Made by a program: the position numbers and the translations under genes | The notes under the pieces: generated by a model | Seen by the model: the letters and a program-made list of their open reading frames with translations, nothing else | Told to the model about the DNA's origin: nothing | Database searches by the model: none | Source: an uncultured Verrucomicrobiota bacterium | Lineage (GTDB): Bacteria; Verrucomicrobiota; Verrucomicrobiae; Opitutales; Opitutaceae | Direction of reading: 5' to 3' | NCBI GenBank assembly: GCA_946482165.1 | Contig: CAMLQS010000042.1 | Coordinates: forward strand, 1 to 21,179 | Length of the DNA: 21,179 nucleotides | In this document: piece after piece, positions 1 through 8,078 of the stretch | How the letters are laid out: each line of letters opens with the position of its first letter | How positions within the stretch are numbered: position 1 is the stretch's first letter

Positions 1-2066
1 CTTGCCAAGACCATGGCGCGCACGAGCTCGATGCCGGCGTCGCGAATCAGGAAGTAGTCGTCATACCGTAGCGCCTGTTCGCACCAGCTGCTTGCGGCCG
101 CATCGTCCCCGCAGCGATAGGCCATGACGACCATCGAGTAGGCGCACCACGCCTTTGCGTGCGGGGCGAGCGTGCTGTTGTCGGATGCCAGCTCGTTTCG
201 GGTCGTCTCGACGAAGGGTTGCAGCCGATCCAGAAGGGCCTTCGGCGCCGGCAGCAGCAGGCAGCTTCGAATTATTCGCGCGGCGATCCTGGGGTCCGTG
301 GTCGCGGCGTAGCTGGACAAGACGGTGTCGCGAAATTTTGAATACAGAGCGGTTTCCCCTTGGTCGGCAAGGATGACGGCGAGTCGGTAGTCGTCCAGCG
401 TGGTTGCCATCGGATCCGCCGGCGGCTGTCGCGCATGGTTGATCTCGAACAGGGTCGAGAAACGGTTGAGCGCCTTGCCCCAGTGGCCGTTTTTGGCGTC
501 CCAGTTGCCGACTGCGCGATAGACGGTCGCGGCGTCCTCGCCCAAGCCAAACTGGGGGATTTGGTCCAGCAGGTTGCCCGCGAGGTCGAACTTGCCCGCG
601 CGGGACAGCGCGGACGCTTCGGCGAACATGCGGCGGTCCTCGGCGTGCTGGCGCAATTTCTCCAGGCGGGCGGTTTTCGCCTGCAAATCGCTCTTCTGGC
701 TTTCGGCCTCCAGCATGCGAAACCGGGCTTCGCGCTCCTTTATCCACAACCACGTCGAGACGCCGGTCCCGGTAATCAGGGCCAACATCACCGCGCCGGT
801 GGCGATAAACGCCGCTTTGTTCCGCCGAACCAGTTTTTGAAATTGGTAAACGCGGCTGGGCGGGCGGGCCAGCACGGGCTCGTGCGCCAGGAAACGCTGC
901 ACGTCGAGGGTCAGGTCGTTCACCGTCTGATAGCGGCGCGCCCTGTCGCGCTCCGTCGCCTTTGTCGCGATCCAGTCGAGGTCTCCGGTCAGCGCAAGCC
1001 GGAGCTTTTCGGGGTCGATTTGTCGGCGTTTCGCCGCGAGCAACCGTGTTTCGAGTGGAAGGTTCTGCAGGCGCACCGATGGACGAGGCGGTTCGTCTTC
1101 GTTCAGCATGCGTCGCATTCCCTCGATGCCAGACGCGAGCAACGCCTCGCGGGAGAAGGGGGTCGTGCCCGTGAGCAGTTCGTAGAGCAGCACGCCTAGG
1201 CTGTAGATGTCGCTCCGGGTGTCCACCCGGCGGCCGTCGGTGAGCGTTTGCTCCGGGCTCATGTAGACGGGCGTTCCGATGAAGAGGCCGTTCAAGGTCG
1301 GCCCCGTCGCCTCGCCCGGGTGCTCCTGTATCGCCTTGGCGATTCCGAAGTCGATCACCTTGGGCGCTGGCGTTCCGTCCTGCGTGGTCACGAGAATGTT
1401 GGACGGTTTGATGTCGCGATGAATGACGCCCTTCTGATGGGCGTGCTGGATGGCGTGGCAGACTTGGATAAAGAGTTCCAAGCGTTGCCTCAGTCGCAGC
1501 TTCTGGGCGTCGCAGTGGTCGGTGATGCGAACGCCGTCGACCAGCTCCATGACGAAATATGGGCATCCGAGGTCGGATGCGCCCGCGTCGAGCACCCGGG
1601 CGATGTTGGGATGGTCCATGAGCGCAAGCGATTGCCGCTCGGCTTCGAAGCGGGAGATCACGCTGCGGGTGTCCATGCCCAGCTTGATGATTTTGAGCGC
1701 CACGTTGCGGCGTATCGGCGTCAGCTGTTCGGCTTGGTAGACCGCGCCGCACCCGCCTTCCCCGATTTTCCGGACGATTCTATAGGCTCCGAATTGCTTG
1801 TAGCCGCGCATTGTCGCTTCCGGATGCGGCGGTGCACGGAGGTCGTCGATGGCGCGGGTGCATTCTCCGAAGAAGTTTTCGGCGTCTTGCTGACCGGACA
1901 AGATGGCCTCGGCCTTGGTCCGGAGATCGGCGTCGTCCGCGCAAAGCGCCTCCAGCCGCCTGCGCCGTTCCCCGGGGTCGGCGATTTCCATTACGTCCAG
2001 TATTACCTGACGGAGGGTGGGCATCTGTTTGGGGTGGGCGACATGGCTGGGCTTTCGACCGGGCAT
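1..2066 (-). CDS. Hanks-type serine/threonine protein kinase, membrane-anchored (3' end cut by window)
   Basis: A eukaryotic-like Ser/Thr kinase read from the start at 2066 and running off the window edge; about 688 residues are visible. The Gly loop GEGGCGAVY follows about residue 90, VALKIIK holds the ATP-binding Lys, HRDIKPSN is at about 216-223, DFG at 239-241, and an SPEQ motif follows in the activation segment. All catalytic residues are present, so it should be active. A single transmembrane helix (FIATGAVMLALITGTG) lies near 420-440, followed by a charged coiled-coil-like stretch and a helical C-terminal region that would be extracytoplasmic if the topology is simple. That region may be TPR-like, but I cannot assign it. 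The ATG at 2066 has an AGGA 8 nt upstream. The ECF sigma gene lies 109 bp upstream on the same strand, a pairing often seen in Planctomycetes and Verrucomicrobia. The kinase may therefore act in the same signalling route; that link is inferred. Confidence 0.9.
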   Translation of the reverse strand, partial: MPGRKPSHVAHPKQMPTLRQVILDVMEIADPGERRRRLEALCADDADLRTKAEAILSGQQDAENFFGECTRAIDDLRAPPHPEATMRGYKQFGAYRIVRKIGEGGCGAVYQAEQLTPIRRNVALKIIKLGMDTRSVISRFEAERQSLALMDHPNIARVLDAGASDLGCPYFVMELVDGVRITDHCDAQKLRLRQRLELFIQVCHAIQHAHQKGVIHRDIKPSNILVTTQDGTPAPKVIDFGIAKAIQEHPGEATGPTLNGLFIGTPVYMSPEQTLTDGRRVDTRSDIYSLGVLLYELLTGTTPFSREALLASGIEGMRRMLNEDEPPRPSVRLQNLPLETRLLAAKRRQIDPEKLRLALTGDLDWIATKATERDRARRYQTVNDLTLDVQRFLAHEPVLARPPSRVYQFQKLVRRNKAAFIATGAVMLALITGTGVSTWLWIKEREARFRMLEAESQKSDLQAKTARLEKLRQHAEDRRMFAEASALSRAGKFDLAGNLLDQIPQFGLGEDAATVYRAVGNWDAKNGHWGKALNRFSTLFEINHARQPPADPMATTLDDYRLAVILADQGETALYSKFRDTVLSSYAATTDPRIAARIIRSCLLLPAPKALLDRLQPFVETTRNELASDNSTLAPHAKAWCAYSMVVMAYRCGDDAAASSWCEQALRYDDYFLIRDAGIELVRAMVLA

Positions 2067-2175
2067 CGAGAGATTCCTGGCGGCGCGAACCGCCCGCGCG
2101 GAGCCAGCGGATGAGTTCGCGAGTTATCCTGATATTCTGATTGCGGGGCCGGGCGTTGTGCGCGGGTCGCTTCGG

Positions 2176-2730
2176 CTAGGAGTGTCGTTGAATGTCATGA
2201 AAGAGCCAGAGCTTGGCGTATTGCCACTGGCGCCGGATCGAGCTGTCGCTTAATCCCGTCAGACCTCCGATCTCCTCGTTGGTGAGGCCGCCGAAGAACT
2301 TCAGCGTCACGATCCTGGCCGCCTCCTCGTCGACCAATTCCAACCGTGCGAGCGCCTCGTTGAGCAGGATGATTTTCCCGTCGGGCAACGTGCCTGCCAG
2401 GTGCATCTCGTCCCAATCGGTTCTATGCAGGCCGCCTCCGTGTTTGATGCGGGATTTTCGGCGTGCGCGGTCGATCATGATGCGACGCATGGTCTCGACG
2501 GCCGCGCACACGAAATGCGCTCGGTTGTCCCACTCCTGGGTCCCGGCCTCGGTGAGCCTCAGCCAAGCTTCGTGAACCAGGGCGGTGGGCTGCAGGGTTT
2601 GGCAGCTCGCTTCGCGCATCATGCGAATCTCGGCCAAGCGTCGAAGATCGGCGTAGACTGCGGGGAGAAGGGTTTCGGCCGAATGCAGCGAGTGTCCGTA
2701 TCCTGGGGCGGCCTGAATGTAGGAGCTCAT
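2176..2730 (-). CDS. ECF-type RNA polymerase sigma factor (kinase-associated ECF subfamily)
   Basis: 184-residue sigma-70 family protein. Region 2 spans roughly residues 20-95, with the signature LQPTALVHEAWLRL and the DNA-melting/recognition helix AHFVCAAVETMRRIMIDRARRK. Region 4 spans about 125-180, with LTNEEIGGLTGLSDSSIRRQW as the helix-turn-helix. The 'LQPTALVHEAWLRL' signature is typical of the 'RNA polymerase sigma-70 factor, ECF-like' family found in PVC bacteria and often encoded beside Ser/Thr kinases, which matches the next gene. I chose the ATG at 2730 because the homologous core starts just after it. An in-frame ATG at 2811 would add 27 Arg/Lys-rich residues that look like shadow coding. 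No anti-sigma gene is visible. Control by phosphorylation from the adjacent kinase is possible but inferred. Confidence 0.92.
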   Translation of the reverse strand: MSSYIQAAPGYGHSLHSAETLLPAVYADLRRLAEIRMMREASCQTLQPTALVHEAWLRLTEAGTQEWDNRAHFVCAAVETMRRIMIDRARRKSRIKHGGGLHRTDWDEMHLAGTLPDGKIILLNEALARLELVDEEAARIVTLKFFGGLTNEEIGGLTGLSDSSIRRQWQYAKLWLFHDIQRHS

Positions 2731-2899
2731 GCCTTGTTTTTGGGGGGTATGCGGAACGTGCGTTGTCGCGGGGCGGCCACGCAAACGCTTTTTGCCTCGC
2801 TTGCGGTCCACGGGGCGGTGCTTCGCGCCAGACCGGGAGGTGCGCCCACGTCGAAGGCGTCGTCTTGCCGCCGCAGTCCACGGGGTCGGGCGGCGTCGC

Positions 2900-4534
2900 T
2901 CAGTTTGCGGGCGCGAGGCTCAGGGTCTGGTAGCGGCGGACGCCGAGGAGGTTGCCGTGCCAGTTTTGGACCTCGGGGCGGACGAGTTGCACACGGGCGC
3001 CGAAGAGGACCGGGGCGATCGGGGCTTCGTCGAGGAGGAGTTTCTCGGCTTGCTGGAAGAGGGCGAAGCGCGCGGCGGCGTCGGACGTCGCGGCGGCTTG
3101 GGCGATGAGCTTGTCGTAGGTGGCGTTGCTCCAGCCGGTCTGGTTGTTGCCGCCGCCGGTGAGATACATGTCGAGGTAGGTGTTGGGATCGTCGTAGTCG
3201 CCGACCCAGCGGGCGCGCGTGATGTCGTAGCGCAGGCCTTTCATCGCGTCGAGATACACGCGGAAGTCCTGGCTCACGAGCGCGACATCGATGCCGAGCT
3301 CGGTTCTCCACATCGCTTGCACGGCTTCGAGGATGCGCGTGTTCACGACGTCGGTGTTCATCAAGAATTCGAGGCGGGGAAAATCTTTGCCTCCCGGGAA
3401 ACCGGCTTGCGCGAGGAGCTCGCGCGCGGCGGCGGGGTCGTGGGGCTGGCGTGCTTCGGATTGATAGCCGGCCGCGCCGGGCGGCACGTAGTGAAAGGCG
3501 GGCAGGCGCGAGCCGTGGAGCACGGAGCCGGCGATGGCTTCTCGATCAATGGCGAGGGCGAGGGCGCGACGCACGCGGACGTCGTCGAGGGGTTTGCGCG
3601 TCGTGTTGAAACGCAGGTAGAAGGTCTCGAGGAAGGGGTCGACGCGGAGGGGCGAAGGCGTCTGGGCGCGGTAGGTGTCGATCCGTTCGGGCAACACATC
3701 GTAGGTGACGTGGCGCTGCCCGGCGCGGTAGGCGGACTCGTCGGCGGGGAGGTTGTCGGTCGGGAAAAAGACGACGCGTTGAAGCCCGGCTTTCGGGTCG
3801 GACCAGTGGTGGGGATGGCGAACGACTTCGATGCGGTCGTTGGGCGCCCATGCGGCGAGACGGAAGGCGCCGTTGCCGACGTGGTTTTCGGGACGGGTCC
3901 AAGCGGTGCCGCGTTGGTCGATCTTGCCGAATTTCAAGATCGTGGGCGGATGCACGGGGAACCACGCCTGATGCGCGATCAAGCCAAGGAAGTAGGGCGT
4001 GGGCGCGGCGAGCTCGACCACGAGCGTGCGCGGATCGGGCGCGGAGAATCCCACGCTGGCGAAGTCGGTGCTTTTCCCCGCGTTGAAATCCTCGGCGCCG
4101 CGGACGGGGAAAAGCATGTAGGCGTATTCGGAAGCGAGCGCGGGACGGAGAATGCGCTCGTAGGAGAAAAGGAAATCGGCGGCGACAAGCGGCTCGCCGT
4201 TGGACCACTTGGCCTCGGGGCGAAGGTGAAACGTATAGCGCAGCCCGTCGGCGGAGACCTCCCAGGAGGAGGCGGCCGCGGGCACGGGTTTGCCGCCGGC
4301 CTCGTCGATGGAGGTGAGGCCCTCGCCAAGGGCGAGGATGATGTTGAACTCGGTGTAGGCGGTGGCGAGGTGCGGATCGAGGTCGCCGGGTTCCGCGCCG
4401 TTGCCAAGGAGAAGCGTTTGCGTGGCGCGGGCGGCCTCGACGTCGGTCTGGCGCGGACGGCAGCCGAGGGCGCCCAGCGCAAGCAAAGCGAGCGTGGCGG
4501 CGAATGAACGAAGTAGCGGAAATCGCGCGGGCAT
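2900..4534 (-). CDS. Oligopeptide/peptide ABC transporter substrate-binding lipoprotein (SBP_bac_5, OppA-like)
   Basis: 544-residue extracytoplasmic solute-binding protein of family 5 (OppA/DppA type). This family binds peptides or similar ligands in the periplasm and passes them to an ABC permease. The N-terminus has a hydrophobic signal ending at Cys25 (LALLALGALGC), a slightly imperfect lipobox suggesting a lipid anchor. Family features follow in order: EPGDLDPHLA...LGEGLTSID near the start, WEVSADGLRYTFHLRPEAKWSNGEPLVAADFLF, the DDVRVRRALALAIDRE block, and a C-terminal WVGDYDDPNTYLDMY segment. The length is normal for the family. The ATG at 4534 was chosen because it places the signal peptide at the N-terminus. 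No permease or ATPase gene is adjacent, so it is an orphan binding protein here. Its neighbour on the other side is divergent, 79 bp away. Confidence 0.93.
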   Translation of the reverse strand: MPARFPLLRSFAATLALLALGALGCRPRQTDVEAARATQTLLLGNGAEPGDLDPHLATAYTEFNIILALGEGLTSIDEAGGKPVPAAASSWEVSADGLRYTFHLRPEAKWSNGEPLVAADFLFSYERILRPALASEYAYMLFPVRGAEDFNAGKSTDFASVGFSAPDPRTLVVELAAPTPYFLGLIAHQAWFPVHPPTILKFGKIDQRGTAWTRPENHVGNGAFRLAAWAPNDRIEVVRHPHHWSDPKAGLQRVVFFPTDNLPADESAYRAGQRHVTYDVLPERIDTYRAQTPSPLRVDPFLETFYLRFNTTRKPLDDVRVRRALALAIDREAIAGSVLHGSRLPAFHYVPPGAAGYQSEARQPHDPAAARELLAQAGFPGGKDFPRLEFLMNTDVVNTRILEAVQAMWRTELGIDVALVSQDFRVYLDAMKGLRYDITRARWVGDYDDPNTYLDMYLTGGGNNQTGWSNATYDKLIAQAAATSDAAARFALFQQAEKLLLDEAPIAPVLFGARVQLVRPEVQNWHGNLLGVRRYQTLSLAPAN

Positions 4535-4613
4535 GGCGGGATCGAAGCGAGGAGCGCGACGGCGTGCAATGGCGGGTTGCCAAGCGCGGGCGCGGCGCGG
4601 AGGGTGCGAGACT

Positions 4614-5444
4614 ATGTCGTCGTGGTATTTCGTGAGAGACGGGCAGCGCAACGGGCCGATGCGGCGCGAAGAGCTGGATGCGCGCATCGCCGAGGGCGTG
4701 GTGGACGGCGGCACGCTGGTATGGAGCGTCGGCATGCCGGCGTGGGAGAAAGCCTCGTCGCTGCCCGAGCTCGGACTTCCGCCGCCGTTGCGGCCGCCAC
4801 CTTTGCCCGCGGCGCCCGCGGCGACTGAGCCGGCGGCGGGAGCGCAAACCGGCGAACCGAACGGGGTTTTCCCGAGCGCGGAGCGTTGCGCGCCTTCGAG
4901 CGGACCGGCCTGGGATGCGGGCTCCTCCTCGGCGATGCCGGCGCAGGCGATGGCAAGGGCGGAGCGGATGCGGGCGCCGGTTTTCGCGGGCTTTCGAATC
5001 CGGCTGGCGGCCAAGGCGGTCGATTGGGTGGTGCTCTATGGGCTCGGCACGCTGGTGGAACGCCTGGTCGTGGCGTTCGCGTTCAACGGCACGACCCCGG
5101 CGCCGGCGGACTGGCCGTCCATGTGGCGTTTGCTGATGTATACCGGGACCATCAACACGGTGGTCGCGATCATCTACCACGTCTACTTCACGGCGATTCA
5201 CGAGGGCACGCCGGGCAAACGCGTCCTCGGACTGCGCCTGGTGCGCGCCGATGGGAGCCGGGTGAAAACCGGCCGCGTGATCGCGCGCTATTTCGCGGAA
5301 GCCTTGAGCACGATCACCTTTCTCGCGGGCTATGTGATGGCGGCCTTCGACGAGGAGAAGCGCACTTTGCACGACTACATGTGCGACACGCGCGTCGTGC
5401 GCGGGCCGCGGGAAGAGAGCCGCTGGGACGAACTGCGCCGGTAG
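4614..5444 (+). CDS. GYF_2 (DUF4339) domain plus RDD-family membrane protein
   Basis: 276-residue protein in two parts. Residues 1-50 form a GYF_2/DUF4339 domain: WYFVRDGQRNGPMRREEL, then VWSVGMPAWEKASSLPEL. This domain is thought to bind peptides or other proteins. A Pro/Ala-rich linker (about 55-120) leads to an RDD domain (125-264). The RDD domain has the conserved Arg and Asp in the first membrane helix (RIRLAAKAVDWVV), the GTPGKRVLGLRLVRADG motif, and the closing FDEEKRTLHDYMCDTRVV. Two or three membrane helices are expected. RDD proteins are mostly uncharacterised; some have been linked to ion transport. The start at 4614 has GGAGGG 9 nt upstream (4599-4604) and matches the domain start. 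The gene is divergent from the OppA-like gene and convergent with the adenylate cyclase. Confidence 0.9.
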   Translation: MSSWYFVRDGQRNGPMRREELDARIAEGVVDGGTLVWSVGMPAWEKASSLPELGLPPPLRPPPLPAAPAATEPAAGAQTGEPNGVFPSAERCAPSSGPAWDAGSSSAMPAQAMARAERMRAPVFAGFRIRLAAKAVDWVVLYGLGTLVERLVVAFAFNGTTPAPADWPSMWRLLMYTGTINTVVAIIYHVYFTAIHEGTPGKRVLGLRLVRADGSRVKTGRVIARYFAEALSTITFLAGYVMAAFDEEKRTLHDYMCDTRVVRGPREESRWDELRR

Positions 5445-5478
5445 CAGGCCCAATTTTATCCGTGGCCGTACCGGGCGG

Positions 5479-5588
5479 GGCGGGCCCGCCGGGCTCGGCG
5501 CGGGTTCGCGGAGGTAAAAACCACCACTCCGACGCGGCGCGCCCAGCGGTCGCGCCCTACCTGAAAACCAAGGGCCATGGGAGGGCCC
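5479..5588. repeat. Dyad-rich, REP-like convergent spacer
   Basis: This part of the 187-bp gap between two convergent genes holds several inverted repeats. There is a perfect 12-bp palindrome GGCGGGCCCGCC at 5479-5490. A nested dyad has outer arms AGGTA (5512-5516) and TACCT (5558-5562) and inner arms GGCGCG (5536-5541) and CGCGCC (5551-5556). A short GGGCC/GGCCC pair lies at 5572-5576 and 5584-5588. None is followed by a run of T, so a standard terminator is not evident. The outer-plus-inner arrangement resembles dispersed REP-type sequences in GC-rich genomes, but I see only one copy in the window, so the repeat nature is inferred. Confidence 0.4.
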
Positions 5589-5631
5589 GTCCGTGCGATG
5601 CGCGAGGCGGGCGCGGGTGATACGCCTCCGA

Positions 5632-7365
5632 CTACAGGGGGCCGTCCGATCCGCCCGCGCCGTCGACGGCATGGATGCGGACCGCTCGGGATTTGCCCTT
5701 CACCTCGGCCTCGCCGAGGTCTCGGAGCGCATACCGACCGCCGAGCTCGGCGCGGGTGGGCTCGCTGATCAGGATGTCCGCGGCGAATTCGGCCCGGCGG
5801 GTGAGGGTCTGAAGACGCGCGGCGAGGTTCACGCCATCTCCGATCACGGAGTAGTTGAGGCGGCGGTGGGAGCCGATGTTGCCGGCCACCACGCGGGCGG
5901 TGTTGACGCCGATGCCGAAGGCGAGCGGCGGGCGCCCTTCGGCGGCAAGCTCGCCGTTGAGCTCCGCAAGGGCGGCGCGCATGGAGAGGGCGGCGCGCAC
6001 GGCGCGGTCGGCGGAATCGGGCGCGGCGACAGGCGCGCCGAAGAGCGCCATGATCTCGTCGCCGATGTATTTGTCGATCACGCCGCCCTGCGCCTCGATG
6101 GCGGAGCTCATGCGGTCGAGATAGCGGTTGAGAAGGGCGACCAGCTCGCGCGGCTCCAGCCCCTCGGAAAGCGGCGTGAAACCGCGCAAATCGCAGAAGA
6201 GGACGGTGACTTCGCGTTCTTCGCCGCCGAGCGCGGCGCCTTGGCGGACGAGTTGGGCGGCGACCTCGGGCGAGACGTTTTTGTCCAACAGGTCGCGCAC
6301 CCGGTCGCGTTCGGCGAGACCGGCGCTCATGGCGTTGAAGGCTTCGGCAAGCTGGCCGAGCTCGTCGCGGCGGCGCAAATCCAGGCGGGTGTCATAGTCG
6401 CCTGAGGCTATCCGGCGGGTGTGCTCGGCCAGACGCTGCACGGGGAGGGCGAGGGAGCGGGCCAGGGCGAGGGCGGCGACGACGGCGGCGGCGAGGCCCG
6501 CGAGCGTGATGGCGGCGAGCAACGCCTCGAGCCGGCGCGAGGGCGCGAGCTCGGCGTTGAGCGAACGTTGAAGAACGACCCAGACGTCGGTCCGTCCCTC
6601 CACGCGAAGGGCGCGGTAGGCGCTGATGTAATCTTCGCCGAGCAGGCCGATTCGCATCGGCCGGCCCGGCGCGTTGGGCGCCGGGAGCCGGGCGAGCTCG
6701 GCGGCGGCCGAGGCCGGCAGCGTGGAGGCGAGGACGCGCGAGGCGGGACCGGCGGCGAGGAAGGTCACCTCCAGCGCGGAGGCGTTTTTCAACTCCGCGG
6801 CGGCCGCCTGGTCCACCGCCTTGCCCACGGCGATCCAGGCGGCGATTTCAGGTTCGGGGGCATACATCGGCACGACCACGATCTGCTGGAAACGCGCCCC
6901 GACGAAGCCCCAGCCGGCCGCCTCTCCCGTCTCGGCGGCATCCGCCCGGGCGCGGAGTTCGAAAAACGGGGCATGCCGCGCTCCCGGCTCGGTCGTCTCC
7001 GCGTCCGCGACGAAGCCTCCGTCGGGCCGGAGCATCACGACGGCGTCCGCGCCGATGCGCCGGAGGTAGGAGCGCAGGGCGGATTGTATGGTGTCGGCGT
7101 CGGCCTCGCGGACGAGCAGCTGCCGGATGGCGTAGTCGCCGGCCATCGTGCGGGCGGCGAGGAGCAGGTCCTCCTCTTGGCGGCGCGTGATGGCGTTGAA
7201 CTGGCGCAATCCGCGCTCGATCGCGTCCTCGATGCCGGCGTGGGCGTTTTGCCGGTTCGCCCGCGAGACGAGGGCGTAGGTGGCCAGCTGCGCGACCGCG
7301 ACCAGGCCGGCGATGAAGAAGAGCAGGCGCGGGCCGAAGCGGCGAAATTGAAACCGGGAAGGCAT
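5632..7365 (-). CDS. Class III adenylate cyclase with periplasmic sensor domain and HAMP
   Basis: 577-residue membrane cyclase expected to make cAMP from ATP. Order of parts: TM1 at about 14-33; extracytoplasmic sensor region about 36-278, with a likely Cache-type fold; TM2 at 280-303; HAMP about 300-355 (ALPVQRLAEHTRRIASGDYDTRL); linker; cyclase domain about 384-570. Metal-binding Asp392 is in FCDLRGFT and Asp436 in KYIGDEIMALFG. Lys432 and Ser506 (NYSVIGD) are at the purine-specifying positions, where bacterial adenylate cyclases usually have Lys and Thr/Asp. Asn513 and Arg517 (GVNLAARL) are the transition-state residues. The domain looks complete and active. The ATG at 7365 was chosen to place TM1 at the N-terminus; it lies 19 nt after the stop of the cupredoxin-like gene, with no clear SD. 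It is the last gene of a three-gene set. Confidence 0.92.
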   Translation of the reverse strand: MPSRFQFRRFGPRLLFFIAGLVAVAQLATYALVSRANRQNAHAGIEDAIERGLRQFNAITRRQEEDLLLAARTMAGDYAIRQLLVREADADTIQSALRSYLRRIGADAVVMLRPDGGFVADAETTEPGARHAPFFELRARADAAETGEAAGWGFVGARFQQIVVVPMYAPEPEIAAWIAVGKAVDQAAAAELKNASALEVTFLAAGPASRVLASTLPASAAAELARLPAPNAPGRPMRIGLLGEDYISAYRALRVEGRTDVWVVLQRSLNAELAPSRRLEALLAAITLAGLAAAVVAALALARSLALPVQRLAEHTRRIASGDYDTRLDLRRRDELGQLAEAFNAMSAGLAERDRVRDLLDKNVSPEVAAQLVRQGAALGGEEREVTVLFCDLRGFTPLSEGLEPRELVALLNRYLDRMSSAIEAQGGVIDKYIGDEIMALFGAPVAAPDSADRAVRAALSMRAALAELNGELAAEGRPPLAFGIGVNTARVVAGNIGSHRRLNYSVIGDGVNLAARLQTLTRRAEFAADILISEPTRAELGGRYALRDLGEAEVKGKSRAVRIHAVDGAGGSDGPL

Positions 7366-7384
7366 GCCGTCGCGGACGCCGCGC

Positions 7385-8044
7385 TCAGTAGGCGCCGGAT
7401 TCCCCCGTAGGGGCTCGACGGATACGGCGTTCGGGCTTGAGGCGAAGTTCGAACTTCTCCTCGGCCGAAGCGTCGGCGGCGAGGGAGATCTCGCGGGTCG
7501 CCGGCGCGGCCAGGCGCGGATGCCAGAGATCGAGGCGGTAGCGTCCCCCCGGCAGGCCGGCGACCGTGGCGCGACCCTCGGGGCCGGACTTGGCGAACCA
7601 AGGCGTCTCGAGCACGACCACGTAGGCGGCCATCCAGTCGTGGATGTTGCAGCCCAGGGTGACGACGCCGGGGCGGTCGAACAGCACGGTCTCGCTGGCG
7701 CCGCTTTCGTAGAGCGGTTTTTCGAAGGGCTTGGGTTTCGAGACCGAGTAAAGATGGTGCTGGACGTCGTCCTTGTTGGGAAACGTGACGGTGGTGCCGA
7801 CGCGCACCGGCGTGACGAAGGGGCGGTATTGCTGGCCCGCCTGCGCGATCTCGACGCCGGCGGCCGGAGGCGTCGCCGGCGCGGGTGCGTCAAGGGGCGT
7901 GAGCGAGAGGACGGCGTCGGCGATCGTTTTTCCGACGGGGTCGCTCAACGTGGCGGACACGGTCGCCGCGCGCGCCGCGGAATGGGTGGTCGCCGCCAGC
8001 GCGAGGGCGAAAACGGCGGGGAACCGGCGAAGCAAAGATGTCAT
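7385..8044 (-). CDS. Periplasmic cupredoxin-like protein ('methylamine utilization protein' type)
   Basis: 219-residue secreted protein. A Sec signal peptide ends near residue 26 (AARA-ATV). A plastocyanin-like domain covers about 75-145. FPNKDDVQHHLYS supplies His96/97 and GCNIHDWM supplies Cys132, His135 and Met138, which together form a plausible mononuclear type I copper site. The ligand spacing is C-x2-H-x2-M. A short beta-rich segment follows (GRATVAGLPGGRYRLDLWHP), like a carboxypeptidase-regulatory repeat, then a basic tail. Relatives are often labelled 'methylamine utilization protein', but no mau genes are near, so that name should not be read as function. It sits 34 nt after the outer-membrane gene and 19 nt before the cyclase. 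A copper/redox or ligand-sensing role feeding the cyclase is inferred. Confidence 0.85.
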   Translation of the reverse strand: MTSLLRRFPAVFALALAATTHSAARAATVSATLSDPVGKTIADAVLSLTPLDAPAPATPPAAGVEIAQAGQQYRPFVTPVRVGTTVTFPNKDDVQHHLYSVSKPKPFEKPLYESGASETVLFDRPGVVTLGCNIHDWMAAYVVVLETPWFAKSGPEGRATVAGLPGGRYRLDLWHPRLAAPATREISLAADASAEEKFELRLKPERRIRRAPTGESGAY

Positions 8045-8078
8045 GAGGGCGTGGATACTTGTCGGCGCGGCCGGTTGT

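Noticed and set aside
61..1752. Long minus-strand open frame of 563 codons rich in Arg, His and Pro
   Set aside because: It overlaps the Ser/Thr kinase on the same strand in another frame; the kinase frame carries all catalytic motifs, so this is a shadow.
2770..2812. Weak GCAAACG/CGCTTGC stem downstream of the OppA-like gene
   Set aside because: One mismatch in seven pairs and no T run on the minus strand; not supported as a terminator.
2729..4507. 592-codon plus-strand open frame
   Set aside because: Antisense to the OppA-like gene, Gly/Ala/Arg/Val-rich with no domain; explained by high GC at third positions.
7385..8044. Role in methylamine oxidation suggested by the family label
   Set aside because: No MauA/B/G or related genes nearby; only the cupredoxin-like fold and ligand residues are supported.
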